Assembly: GCA_031367285.1 (NCBI GenBank)
Contig: JANLPN010000481.1
Span: forward strand, 1 to 23,371
Reading direction: 5' to 3'
Length of the DNA stretch: 23,371 nucleotides
Origin: CAISIP01 sp031367285
GTDB taxonomy: Bacteria > Pseudomonadota > Gammaproteobacteria > Burkholderiales > Burkholderiaceae_C
The notes under the pieces were generated by a model. It worked only from the letters and a program-made list of their open reading frames with translations, did not search any database and had not been told where the DNA came from. Below, in pieces: positions 1 through 7,401 of this stretch (the first letter of the stretch is position 1; every line of letters begins with the position of its first letter). Made by a program: the position numbers and the translations under genes.

Positions 1-1155
1 GAGGTATTGCAGGCGTTTGGCGATCGCTCGTTTGTGGATGCCATGCTGCGCTTCGAGGCGTCGTTGGCGCGCGCCCAGGCGGCCGTGGGCCTGATCCCCG
101 AGGCGGCGGCGCAGTCCATCATCGGTACCTGCAAGGTCGATCTTTTTGACGTGGCCAAGATCGTGCGCGAGAGCCCGCGCTCGGGTAGCCTGGCCATCCC
201 CTTGGTGGCCAGCTTGAAGGAGACGGTGGGCCTGTTCAACCCGGCGGCGGTGGCGCATGTGCACCGTGGTTGCACCAGCCAGGACGCGATCGATACCGCC
301 ATGGCCCTGGTAACCCGTGATGCGCTGGACCTGATTCTTGCCGACGTGGGCAAGTCGGTGCGGGCCTTGTTGGCACTCACCACACGTTACGCCCACACCC
401 CCATGCTCGCGCGCACCCTGACGCAGCCGGCATCGGTTACGAGTTTCGGTTTCAAGTGTGTGGGCTGGGCCGCGCCGCTGGTGCGCAGCCTGGCGCGCCT
501 GCGTACCGCCGCGCCGAATGCGCTCAAGCTGCAACTCGGCGGGGTGGTCGGCACCTTGAGCGGAATGAATGGCAAGGGCGAACAAATCACCACCCTGATG
601 GCTCAAGACCTTGGGCTGGGCCGGCCGGTGGCGTCCTGGCATACCCAGCGGGATGAATGGGTGGCACTGGGTTGTGAACTCGGCTTGCTCGCTGGCAGCC
701 TGGGCAAGATCGCCAGGGACCTGGTGTTGATGGGCCAGTTCGAAGTGGGCGAAGTAGCCGAGCCTTCCGAGCCCGGCCGCGGCGGGCCGGCCAGCATGCC
801 CTACAAACACAATCCGGTGGCCTGCATGGTGGCGATTGCCGCGGCGCAGCGCGCCCCGCAACGCGTAGCCGCCCTGCTGGCCGCGATGCCGCAGGAACAT
901 GAACGCGCGCTCGGCGCCTGGCAGGCCGAGCTGGCCGAATGGCCGGCGCTGGTGATGTCGGCGCACGGCAGCGCACGTGCGATGGCGGGTGCCTTGCCGA
1001 ACTTAAAGGTTGATGCGCAACGCATGCGCGCCAACGTCGATGCCATGCGCGCTACGCTGCCCAAGGGTACGGCGGACGAATGGTTCGATCCGGGATTAGC
1101 GCAGCACGCAGGGGAACTGGCATTGGCGCAGTTGGCGAACTTGAAAGCAGGTTGA
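1..1155 (+). CDS. pcaB: 3-carboxy-cis,cis-muconate cycloisomerase-like lyase (5' end missing)
   Basis: Member of the fumarase/aspartase (class II lyase) superfamily, closest by eye to PcaB, which lactonises 3-carboxy-cis,cis-muconate in the protocatechuate branch of the beta-ketoadipate pathway in the cytoplasm. The frame is open from base 1 (E-V-L-Q-A-F-G-D), so the true start lies outside the window; the TTG at 7 is unlikely to be it. Visible family features are the N-terminal block FVDAMLRFEASLARAQA, the GCTSQDAIDTA block (residues counted from base 7: about 89-99) and the superfamily signature near bases 784-816, read as GGPASMPYKHNP. The last differs from the usual MPHKRNP by Tyr for His and His for Arg. 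About 385 residues are visible, shorter than the roughly 450 of many PcaB proteins. The PcaB assignment is probable; another lyase of the superfamily is possible. The rest of its pathway is not in the window. Confidence 0.8.
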   Translation, partial: EVLQAFGDRSFVDAMLRFEASLARAQAAVGLIPEAAAQSIIGTCKVDLFDVAKIVRESPRSGSLAIPLVASLKETVGLFNPAAVAHVHRGCTSQDAIDTAMALVTRDALDLILADVGKSVRALLALTTRYAHTPMLARTLTQPASVTSFGFKCVGWAAPLVRSLARLRTAAPNALKLQLGGVVGTLSGMNGKGEQITTLMAQDLGLGRPVASWHTQRDEWVALGCELGLLAGSLGKIARDLVLMGQFEVGEVAEPSEPGRGGPASMPYKHNPVACMVAIAAAQRAPQRVAALLAAMPQEHERALGAWQAELAEWPALVMSAHGSARAMAGALPNLKVDAQRMRANVDAMRATLPKGTADEWFDPGLAQHAGELALAQLANLKAG

Positions 1156-1196
1156 AGCCGTAAAATTGAGGCCATCGCTTACCTTCTGGAGCCAGT

Positions 1197-1421
1197 ATGT
1201 CTTCCGCCTTGCGCCAAACGGTGCGCGTCAGCGCCGACCATTCGATTGTTATCCACCACCCAGACTGGAATCCCGGCGAGGAAGTGGAAGTGCTGGTTCG
1301 CGCGAAGACCGCTCTTAGTCCAGCTTATTCCTTTCTAGACGTGTTGAAAAACGCCTCGCTGGAAACCCCCGAGGATTACTCGACCGGTTACGAGCAAGTC
1401 CTCAAGGGCGAAGGTGCGTAA
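1197..1421 (+). CDS. Putative antitoxin of a PIN-toxin pair
   Basis: A 74-residue protein whose first half (TVRVSADHSIVIHHPDWNPG followed by EEVEVLV) reads like an AbrB/swapped-hairpin DNA-binding strand pattern. Its acidic second half (SFLDVLKNASLETPEDYSTG) resembles the toxin-wrapping tail of VapB-type antitoxins. The stop codon overlaps the GTG start of the PIN-domain gene by 8 bases, the usual antitoxin-first arrangement. The proposed role is to neutralise that toxin and repress the pair. It rests on order, overlap and size more than on a clear motif, so the exact antitoxin family is unsure. A purine-rich stretch (CTGGAG) at about 1185-1190 precedes the ATG. Confidence 0.65.
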   Translation: MSSALRQTVRVSADHSIVIHHPDWNPGEEVEVLVRAKTALSPAYSFLDVLKNASLETPEDYSTGYEQVLKGEGA

Positions 1422-1833
1422 GCAGCATTTCGTTGACACTGGTTTTTTGATCGCGTTGGGCGCGCCACGCGACCAGTTGCATGACCAAGCTCTTTCGGTC
1501 GCGCAGCGAGTGCGTGAAGATGAAGCATCCCAGCTGACCACCCGTGCCGTCTTGTTGGAATTGGGCGCCGCGTTGAGCGGCTTGCGCCATCGCGCGACGG
1601 CAGCCGACATGCTGCTTGCGATTGAGGCCGACCCAGCTATGGAGATCGTGGCGCTGAGCGACACGCTGTACTCTGAAGCCCCGAAATTGTTTGCCCAACA
1701 CCAAGACAAGGAATGGAGTCTGACGGACTGCGTGTCCTTCGTCGTCATGCGCGCGCGCGGGTTGTCCGAAGCGTTGGCGGCTGACCATCATTTTGAACAA
1801 GCTGGATTTGCCGCGCTGCTGCATCCGGCTTGA
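1414..1833 (+). CDS. PIN-domain ribonuclease toxin (VapC-like)
   Basis: A 139-residue PIN-domain protein, expected to be a metal-dependent RNase acting as the toxin of a type II toxin-antitoxin pair. The acidic residues of the fold are visible: Asp7 in FVDTGFLIAL, Glu in VLLELGAAL (about residue 50), Asp in SLTDCVSFVVM (about 105) and Asp in AADHHF (about 124). The GTG start is chosen because the family begins just before the first Asp and it overlaps the upstream antitoxin gene by 8 bases, which implies translational coupling. The PIN call is firm; the target RNA is unknown. Confidence 0.85.
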   Translation: MRKQHFVDTGFLIALGAPRDQLHDQALSVAQRVREDEASQLTTRAVLLELGAALSGLRHRATAADMLLAIEADPAMEIVALSDTLYSEAPKLFAQHQDKEWSLTDCVSFVVMRARGLSEALAADHHFEQAGFAALLHPA

Positions 1834-1907
1834 CGTTCCTGTCGCCCAACGGGCCGGCCCTCCGCCCCGGAGTTGGTCGTACTGTTTGAAATGATGGAGG
1901 TTCCAGA

Positions 1908-2108
1908 ATGAATGCTTCACTACCCTGGCGCGATCCGGTTGTCGCGGAAATTCACGCTATTCGCGAGGAGCTTGTTCGTGAATATGGAGGCGACTTGTCG
2001 GCGTATTCCAACGTGGCCGTTGCGCGCTGTGGGCGCCTGAATCTGCACGCCGCTACTTTTGGTCGGGGTTGGAATGGCCGAAGCCAAAATGCAAGCGGAT
2101 CCGCATAG
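1908..2108 (+). CDS. Small hypothetical protein, possibly a decayed antitoxin
   Basis: A 66-residue ORF preceded by a good ribosome binding site (GATGGAGG, about 1891-1898). Its first 40 residues (PWRDPVVAEIHAIREELVRE, then YGGDLSAYS) look coding and resemble a class of short proteins with a D-P-[IV]-V-x-E-[IV]-x-x-[IT]-R-[ED] start that often occur near PIN toxins. From about residue 45 (LNLHAATFGRGWNGRSQNAS) the reading looks unlike a real protein, so the C-terminus may be frame-shifted or replaced. No toxin follows on the same strand; the next gene is the oppositely oriented vapBC pair. Function unknown. Confidence 0.45.
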   Translation: MNASLPWRDPVVAEIHAIREELVREYGGDLSAYSNVAVARCGRLNLHAATFGRGWNGRSQNASGSA

Positions 2109-2206
2109 GTAGCCCGACAAACCATCGCTAAATACATTAGTGCTGACGTTTATCGCCGAAGGTTTGGGGCGTAAAGAGCGGCGTGCATGAACAGGCCCGG
2201 ATCTCC

Positions 2207-2608
2207 TCAGGTTTCCTGCAGTAGGGAGCGCAGCCCAAGGTGTTCAACGAACGCGTCGAAGTCCCGATCCGCGTGCAGCAGCACGTACCCATGTTCAATG
2301 CAATAGGTGGCAATCACGGTGTCTATGGTTTTGCGTACCGTGATGCCTTTTAGACGGAGTGCCCGGTAGTTCTTCGCGGCCTGGATGGCGATGTCCTGCC
2401 CACCAAGACTCACCACCGTCAGCGACCTAAGCAGTTTTCTTGCCGCGCGGAAATCCCTTTCGTTATGAAAGCCCTGGAGCACCTCAACCAGAATCAAGTC
2501 GCCCACGGCCAGCGGCTCTGTGCCGAGCAGGCTGTCAAGCCGGTCCGTCTGCCGCGTCGCGTTGCCACGAAAGTAGTCGATCCAGACGCTGGGATCGACA
2601 AGGATCAC
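2207..2608 (-). CDS. vapC: VapC family PIN-domain ribonuclease toxin
   Basis: A 133-residue VapC-type toxin, a Mg-dependent endoribonuclease held inactive by VapB. PIN signature residues are Asp5 in ILVDPSVWIDYF, Glu in LILVEVLQG (about 42), Asp in TIDTVIATYC (about 97) and Asp in HADRDFD (about 114 and 116). The start is a GTG at 2606-2608 that overlaps the vapB stop by 4 bases, giving translational coupling. Size and motif order match typical VapC. It has no detectable closeness to the other PIN protein at 1414-1833, so the two pairs are separate systems rather than a duplication. Confidence 0.9.
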   Translation of the reverse strand: MILVDPSVWIDYFRGNATRQTDRLDSLLGTEPLAVGDLILVEVLQGFHNERDFRAARKLLRSLTVVSLGGQDIAIQAAKNYRALRLKGITVRKTIDTVIATYCIEHGYVLLHADRDFDAFVEHLGLRSLLQET

Positions 2609-2799
2609 TTGTCGGTCCGCATCACATCCAGGTCACCGGCCCAGGCCAGCTTGCCCCGGAAGCGCCGGATTTCCTCCTGCTTTCGCAGCCGCAGCAAGGT
2701 ACGCAGGCCAAGCTCCACGGCCACGCGCGTGGTCTTCAGGCCGGTTGACTTCAGGGTATCCTGCATCAACTTGTCATCAATCACAATGTTGGTTCGCAT
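2605..2799 (-). CDS. vapB: VapB family ribbon-helix-helix antitoxin
   Basis: A 64-residue protein beginning MRTNIVIDDKLMQDTLKSTG, a typical ribbon-helix-helix start (short strand, then helix), followed by the VapB hallmark T-T-R-x-A-V-E-x-G-L-R-T-L. The tail (FRGKLAWAGDLDVMRTD) is the usual VapC-embracing segment. The frame is open further upstream, but this ATG is chosen because homology starts exactly here. It probably represses its own operon through the inverted repeat just upstream. Confidence 0.9.
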   Translation of the reverse strand: MRTNIVIDDKLMQDTLKSTGLKTTRVAVELGLRTLLRLRKQEEIRRFRGKLAWAGDLDVMRTDK

Positions 2800-2801
2800 A
2801 G

Positions 2802-2847
2802 TGTGTATTCGTTGGAGATTTCGTACACATCTTATACGGTGCGGGGC
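2802..2847 (-). promoter_or_regulatory. vapBC promoter and inverted-repeat operator
   Basis: Reading the minus strand, TATAAGAT (about 2828-2835) can serve as -10 with TTGCGA about 17 bases upstream of TAAGAT. Between this and the vapB start lies a perfect 6-base inverted repeat, TGTGTA at 2802-2807 and TACACA at 2824-2829, spaced by 16 bases. It is a plausible VapB autorepression site. The repeat is seen directly; the function is inferred. Confidence 0.4.
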
Positions 2848-2954
2848 CGCGTCGCAAGCCTGCCTGGATGGTCTACGCTTCACTGTAATTCCCCGGCGGT
2901 ATACGGTGCAAGCCCCGCGCCACCGCGAGCGGAAACCCGAATTGGTTCGCATAC

Positions 2955-3121
2955 ATGTCCGTTGAGGAATGCCAGGTACCCGCTGCAAGCGCGATCGGGC
3001 GTAGCGTGGTCGAGGGAGCGTACTTCCGTGACGCCTACCGCGTGCTTTCTTCATCGTTCCGTTCCACAAATGGGGCGTGCAGTGGTTGATTTCGAAGGCG
3101 GTGCTGGCAGGAAGGCTGTGA
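2955..3121 (+). pseudogene. DUF2867-like gene remnant with internal deletion
   Basis: Two fragments of what looks like one gene. The 5' part, from ATG 2955, reads MSVEECQVPAAS, then GRSVVEGAYFRDAYRV to about 3044. The 3' part, in a different frame from about 3047 to a TGA at 3119-3121, reads FFIVPFHKWGVQWLISKAVL, then AGRL. From memory, small DUF2867 proteins have this kind of beginning (secretion- or membrane-associated, uncharacterised) and end with a PFHRxGV...LxxAxxAGRL tail. The middle, roughly 100 or more residues, would be missing. The fragments are visible; the family call is tentative. The remainder of 2848-3240 shows no other convincing gene. Confidence 0.5.
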
Positions 3122-3239
3122 GCCCCATCGTGCATAGGTTGACAGGCATGTGGCCCTTCTTTGTGATCAGTCGCCCGTTTGATGGTCAGCCCATTGATCC
3201 TGGCATCGCGATCCGGGCGGCTCGGCTAAGGGAAAACCC

Positions 3240-3298
3240 CTGACTTCCAGGGTCCGTACATCGATATACTAAATCGATACAGTAAACCGATACACAAA
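3240..3298 (+). promoter_or_regulatory. TRAP operon promoter with LacI-type palindromic operator
   Basis: A near-perfect 19-base palindrome, ATCGATATACTAAATCGAT, lies at 3260-3278, with arms of 9 around a central C and one mismatch. TATACT at 3265-3270 inside it is a good -10; CTGACT at 3240-3245 is a weak -35 at 19-base spacing. The segment 3260-3298 can also be read as three 13-base direct repeats (ATCGATATACTAA, ATCGATACAGTAA, ACCGATACACAAA). A sister site with 17 of 19 identities is at 23072-23090. The likely binder is the LacI protein encoded at 6310-7401; occupancy would block the -10. Confidence 0.65.
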
Positions 3299-3337
3299 CG
3301 GTTCTGTTCTTTCCGTTCACTCCACCGGAGACAAACC

Positions 3338-4366
3338 ATGGTTTCGATTTCCCGCCGCCGCTTCGTGCAGGCCGGTTCCACTGCATCTGTTGCCGCCCTT
3401 GCAGGTTTTCCAGCCATCGCGCGGGCCCAGACGGCGCTGGCCTTGCGTTTTTCTTCGTCGATGACGGCGGACGACAACGCCGCGCATTACGTGTGGTACC
3501 AGTACATGCAGGCCAACCTGAAGGCTGCGGTGGGCGACAGCATCAAGCTCGACTATTTCCCCAACAACCAGCTGGGCAAGGAGAGCGACGTGGTGCAGCA
3601 GGTCAAGGTGGGCTCCATCGACATGATGGTCACCGGCTCGTCGATCTGGGCCACCGTGCTGCCCGAGATCGGCATGCTCGACCTGGGCTACGTGTTCGAC
3701 AGTTATGCCCACGTGGCCAAAGCCATGGAGGGGCCCGTGGGTGCCACCCTCAACGACATGCTGCAAAAACGCGTGGGTTGCACCGTGTTGACCTGGGGCT
3801 CGCATTTTGGCCCGCGCAACGTCTACACCAAGACCCAGGTCAAGTCGCTGGCCGATCTCAAGGGCGTCAAGCTGCGCGTGTTGCCGACCCCGGCCTTCAT
3901 AGAGACCTTCAAGATCATGGGCGCGATCCCCACGCCGATACCGTTCGGCGAGTTGTACATGGCCGCGCAGACCGGCGTGGTGGACGGTTTCGAACACGAT
4001 GCCGGCACGGTGCTGGCCAGCAAGCTCGATGAAGTCACCAAGTCATGCTGGATGACCGAGCACCTGTTCAGCCCGATGGTAGTGGTGATGGGCAAACGCG
4101 GCATGGACAAGATTCCCGCCGGCCAGCGCGCCGCGTTCATGAAAGCGGTGAACGACACCACGGTGCAGCAGCGCGCCGTTGCCAGCGGCAAGGCCACGGC
4201 TGCGATAGAGGAACTCAAGCGCAGAGGCATGACCTTCTTCGCCATGTCGGCCGCGGACCGGAACCTCGTTCACAAGGAGATGGAATCGCGGCTATGGGCC
4301 GACTTTGGCAAGCAGTACCCGTCGACGGCTCCGCTGTTCGCTGCCATCGGCAGCACCCGCGCCTGA
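3338..4366 (+). CDS. TRAP transporter periplasmic substrate-binding protein (DctP type)
   Basis: A 342-residue binding protein that delivers a carboxylate-type ligand to the fused permease encoded next. The N-terminus carries a twin-arginine signal (SRRRFVQ at residues 5-11, hydrophobic stretch, then AIARAQT with probable cleavage after ARA). DctP hallmarks include FPNNQLGKESDVVQQVKVGS (about 68-87), the LKGVKLRVLPTPAFIETFKI block (about 175-194) containing the conserved Arg that salt-bridges the ligand carboxylate, and PFGELYMAAQTGVVDGFEHD (about 204-223). A GGAG ribosome binding site lies at 3327-3330. It is the first gene of the operon. Ligand unknown; a hydroxy or sugar acid is inferred from the downstream enzymes. 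Confidence 0.92.
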   Translation: MVSISRRRFVQAGSTASVAALAGFPAIARAQTALALRFSSSMTADDNAAHYVWYQYMQANLKAAVGDSIKLDYFPNNQLGKESDVVQQVKVGSIDMMVTGSSIWATVLPEIGMLDLGYVFDSYAHVAKAMEGPVGATLNDMLQKRVGCTVLTWGSHFGPRNVYTKTQVKSLADLKGVKLRVLPTPAFIETFKIMGAIPTPIPFGELYMAAQTGVVDGFEHDAGTVLASKLDEVTKSCWMTEHLFSPMVVVMGKRGMDKIPAGQRAAFMKAVNDTTVQQRAVASGKATAAIEELKRRGMTFFAMSAADRNLVHKEMESRLWADFGKQYPSTAPLFAAIGSTRA

Positions 4367-4392
4367 CCAGCAGTGCCCGGCCAAGGACGCCC

Positions 4393-6291
4393 ATGCCCGC
4401 GGAACTTGCTATTGCGGCACCCCATGGAGCGGGATTGCCAGCCTGGGGCTTTCGCGCTGATACGGGCGCCGGCCGCTGGCTGGCCGAGCTGACGCGCTGG
4501 ACCGAATACCTGTCGGCGGCGGTACTGGCGGTCGATGTGCTGGTGGTGTTCATGTCGGTCATTTACCGCTATGTGCTGCATGACCCGGTGGACTGGGCCG
4601 AGGAGATAGCGCGCGCGCTGATGATCGTGCTGGTGTTCTTCGGCGCCGCCACGGTGCTGGCGCGCAGCCAGCACGTGGGTGTGGACCTGTTCCGGCTGAT
4701 GTTGCCCGCCGGCTGGCAGCCGGCCATGGTGCAGATCGCGCACTGGATCATCGCGGCCGTGTCGGGCGGGCTGCTGGTCTCTTCGCTGTTGCTGCTGGTG
4801 GACAGTTACGGCCAGACCACATCGCTGGGTCTACCGCAGTGGCTGTACGTCTATCCGGTGGTGCTTGGCAGCCTGTTCATGACTTTGTTCGGCCTGGCCA
4901 ATGCGCTGAACGGGCCGCGACGCATCGTCATCCAGACGCTGGTTGGCAGCGTGGTGCTGCTCGTGCTGTTGTTCGGCTGGAATACGCTGGTGCCCACCCA
5001 TGCGATCACACACGGCCTGTTGCTGGCACTGGGTTTCTTCGGCGCCCTGTTCGCGGGTGTGCCTATAGGTTTCGTGCTGGCCTTCGCGGCATTGCTGTAT
5101 TTCCTGTCCGACCCTTCCCTGCCGATACTGGTTTATTCACAACAGGTGATGGCTGGCAGCGACCACTTTGTGCTGCTGGCGATTCCTTTTTTCGTGCTGG
5201 CCGGGCTGTTGATGGAGTCCAACGGCATGTCTTCGCGGCTGATCGAATTGCTGCTGCGCGTCTTTGGCCGGGTACGCGGCGGCATGGGCCTGATCACCAT
5301 CACGGCCACCGCGTTTTTCTCGGGCGTGTCCGGCTCCAAGCTGGCCGACATCGCCGCCGTGGGCGGCATCGTGATGCCGGCCGTGCGCCGTACCCGCCAG
5401 GACCCCAACGAGGCCACGGCGCTGCTGGCCTGTACGGCGGTCATGGCGGAAACCATTCCGCCGTGTATCAACATGATCATCATGGGTTTCGTGGCCAATA
5501 TTTCCATCGCCGGCCTGTTCATGGCCGGCCTGGTGCCGGCAGCAGTGATGGCGCTTGCGCTGGGCGTGCTGGCGGTGGTGGTGGGCCGCAAGATCAACCC
5601 GGACGAAGCCTTCGAGCACCGCACACCCATGCCCAAGCTGCTCGGCGGCGCCCTGGTGGCACTCATCATGGTGGCCATGATAGGCAAGGGCGTGACCTCC
5701 GGCGTGGCGACCTCGACCGAGGTGTCGGCTTTTGCCGTCATCTATGCGCTGATCGCGGGCAGCGTGGTGTTCCGCGAGCTCAGCGTACCGGCGCTGGCGA
5801 AGTTGTTTGTGCGCTCCGCGTCCATGGCAGGCGGCATACTGTTTATCGTGGCGTCGGCGTCCAGCCTGTCGTTCGCGCTGACCATAGAGCAGATTCCGCA
5901 GCTCATGTCGGCCGGCATGGTTGCTTTCGCCCACCAATACGGCAGCGTGATGTTCATCCTGCTGTCGGTGGTGATGATGATCGTCTTTGGCTCGGTACTG
6001 GAGGGCGCGCCGGCGCTGATTATCTTCGGGCCCTTGCTGACGCCCATCGCACAACAATTGGGCGTCAACCCGCTGCACTTTGGCACCGTGATGGTGATCG
6101 CCATGGGCCTGGGCCTGTTTGCGCCACCCATAGGCCTGGGCCTGTTCGCCACCTGTGCGATTACCGGCACCCAGGTTAGTGACGTGGCACGACCTATGAT
6201 GAAATACATGGCAGTCTTATTGATTACGCTGGTGGTGCTGGTGCTGGTGCCCGCGTTTTCCTTATGGCTACCGAACCGGCTCGGCCTATAG
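4393..6291 (+). CDS. TRAP transporter fused permease (DctQ-DctM)
   Basis: A 632-residue inner-membrane protein combining the small DctQ and large DctM subunits of a Na+- or H+-coupled TRAP transporter. Residues about 1-180 form the DctQ part with four hydrophobic segments (for example LAVDVLVVFMSVIYRYVLHD and MIVLVFFGAATVLARSQHVG). After a linker segment, residues from about 200 onward form the DctM part with many membrane segments and family motifs such as AIPFFVLAGLLMESNGMSSR, FSGVSGSKLADIAAVGGIV and PPIGLGLFATCAITG. This ATG is preceded by AAGGA (4383-4387) and follows the binding-protein stop by 26 bases. Upstream extension of the frame runs through the binding-protein gene and is not real. 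Confidence 0.93.
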   Translation: MPAELAIAAPHGAGLPAWGFRADTGAGRWLAELTRWTEYLSAAVLAVDVLVVFMSVIYRYVLHDPVDWAEEIARALMIVLVFFGAATVLARSQHVGVDLFRLMLPAGWQPAMVQIAHWIIAAVSGGLLVSSLLLLVDSYGQTTSLGLPQWLYVYPVVLGSLFMTLFGLANALNGPRRIVIQTLVGSVVLLVLLFGWNTLVPTHAITHGLLLALGFFGALFAGVPIGFVLAFAALLYFLSDPSLPILVYSQQVMAGSDHFVLLAIPFFVLAGLLMESNGMSSRLIELLLRVFGRVRGGMGLITITATAFFSGVSGSKLADIAAVGGIVMPAVRRTRQDPNEATALLACTAVMAETIPPCINMIIMGFVANISIAGLFMAGLVPAAVMALALGVLAVVVGRKINPDEAFEHRTPMPKLLGGALVALIMVAMIGKGVTSGVATSTEVSAFAVIYALIAGSVVFRELSVPALAKLFVRSASMAGGILFIVASASSLSFALTIEQIPQLMSAGMVAFAHQYGSVMFILLSVVMMIVFGSVLEGAPALIIFGPLLTPIAQQLGVNPLHFGTVMVIAMGLGLFAPPIGLGLFATCAITGTQVSDVARPMMKYMAVLLITLVVLVLVPAFSLWLPNRLGL

Positions 6292-6309
6292 CTGTTTACA
6301 GGAATTTCG

Positions 6310-7401
6310 ATGACCACGATCCAGGACGTTGCCCGCCAGGCAGCCGTGTCGGTAAGCACGGTGTCCAACGTGCTTAACGGGCGCGGCGACCGCATGCGCC
6401 CCGATACCCTGGCGCGCGTGGAGGCCGCCATCCTGGCCTTGCAGTTCCGCCCCAGCAAGCTGGCGCAGCAGCTCAAGACCGGGCAAACGCCGCTGATCGG
6501 CCTGCTGGTGCCGTCCATGACCAACCCGATGTACGGCTACATCGCGCGCGAGATAGAAACGTTTGCGCAGGAACGCTTCGGTTATCGCCTGCTGATCGGC
6601 AGCACCTACCGAGACCGGGACAAGGAGAGCGCGTTTTTCGAAGACCTGCTGTCGCATGGCGTGCGGCGTGTCATCGTGATATCTTCGCTGGCGGACGAAC
6701 GGCACTTCGAGTCGGCGATGGAGCGCGGCATGGTGGTGGTGAGCTACGACCGCGGCGCCACGCCGGGCAAACGCTCGCGTGTCAGCCACGTCATGCCCGA
6801 CAATTTCGCGGCTGCACAGCTGGCCGCCGGCCATCTTATCCAGCACGGGCACCGGCAACTGGCGTTTGCCACCGTCGCTGGCATGACCATGAGCCGCAGC
6901 GCCAAGATTGACGGCTTTTTTGCCGCGGCCGATGCGGCCGGCCTGCGCGCCGGCGCACAGGTGCTGGACGGTGGCCCGATTGACGAATACGGCGACTTGC
7001 TGATCGCCGAAGTCGGGCGTGCCATGGCTTTGCGGATGGCAAAAGCCCCGCGCCGGCCGACCGGCATCGTGGCACTCAACGACTTGATGGCACTGGGCTT
7101 GATGGCCGGTTTGCGCGAAGCCGGCCTGCGGGTGCCGCAGGATGTTTCGGTGGTCGGCATCGACGGCCATTTCCTGTCAACGCTGTCGAACCCTATGCTA
7201 ACCACGGTGCAGCTTCCCATACCCGAGATGGCACAGGCCATGGTGGACCGCGTCATGAAGCCCCATCCCGACCCGGACAAGGACCCGCGCAAAGTGGTTT
7301 TTGCACCCACCCGCCTGATCGAGCGCGAGTCCGTGGCCCCGTTTGCAGCGGCGCCGCGCACACGCGGCAAAACGCGCAGGTCGGAGAAGTCGATCCCATG
7401 A
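6310..7401 (+). CDS. LacI family transcriptional regulator
   Basis: A 363-residue LacI/GalR repressor. The N-terminal helix-turn-helix and hinge are clear: TIQDVARQAAVSVSTVSNVL at residues 3-22, then the hinge region to about residue 60. The remainder is a periplasmic-binding-like effector domain (IGLLVPSMTNPMYGYIAREI from about 65; VSVVGIDGHFLSTLSNPMLT from about 282). It lies 18 bases after the permease and overlaps the dehydrogenase start by 4 bases (ATGA), so it is cotranscribed with the system it probably controls. The proposed targets are its own operon at 3260-3278 and the distant site at 23072-23090. The effector is unknown. The C-terminus is Arg/Lys-rich and may be disordered. Confidence 0.93.
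   Translation: MTTIQDVARQAAVSVSTVSNVLNGRGDRMRPDTLARVEAAILALQFRPSKLAQQLKTGQTPLIGLLVPSMTNPMYGYIAREIETFAQERFGYRLLIGSTYRDRDKESAFFEDLLSHGVRRVIVISSLADERHFESAMERGMVVVSYDRGATPGKRSRVSHVMPDNFAAAQLAAGHLIQHGHRQLAFATVAGMTMSRSAKIDGFFAAADAAGLRAGAQVLDGGPIDEYGDLLIAEVGRAMALRMAKAPRRPTGIVALNDLMALGLMAGLREAGLRVPQDVSVVGIDGHFLSTLSNPMLTTVQLPIPEMAQAMVDRVMKPHPDPDKDPRKVVFAPTRLIERESVAPFAAAPRTRGKTRRSEKSIP

Noticed and set aside
3139..3167. TTGACA-N17-TGTGAT as a promoter
   Set aside because: The -10 is poor and it lies about 170 bases before the nearest gene; the TATACT within the palindrome is a better candidate for the TRAP operon.
2803..3243. Plus-strand ORF of 146 codons in the intergenic region
   Set aside because: Composition is not protein-like, it crosses the DUF2867-like remnant in the wrong frame, and it has no ribosome binding site.
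5137..6078. Long minus-strand ORFs opposite the permease gene, and similar long ORFs opposite 9260-10648, 16925-18652 and 19638-21023
   Set aside because: High-GC shadow frames, rich in His, Arg, Gln and Ala without domains, lying opposite clear genes.
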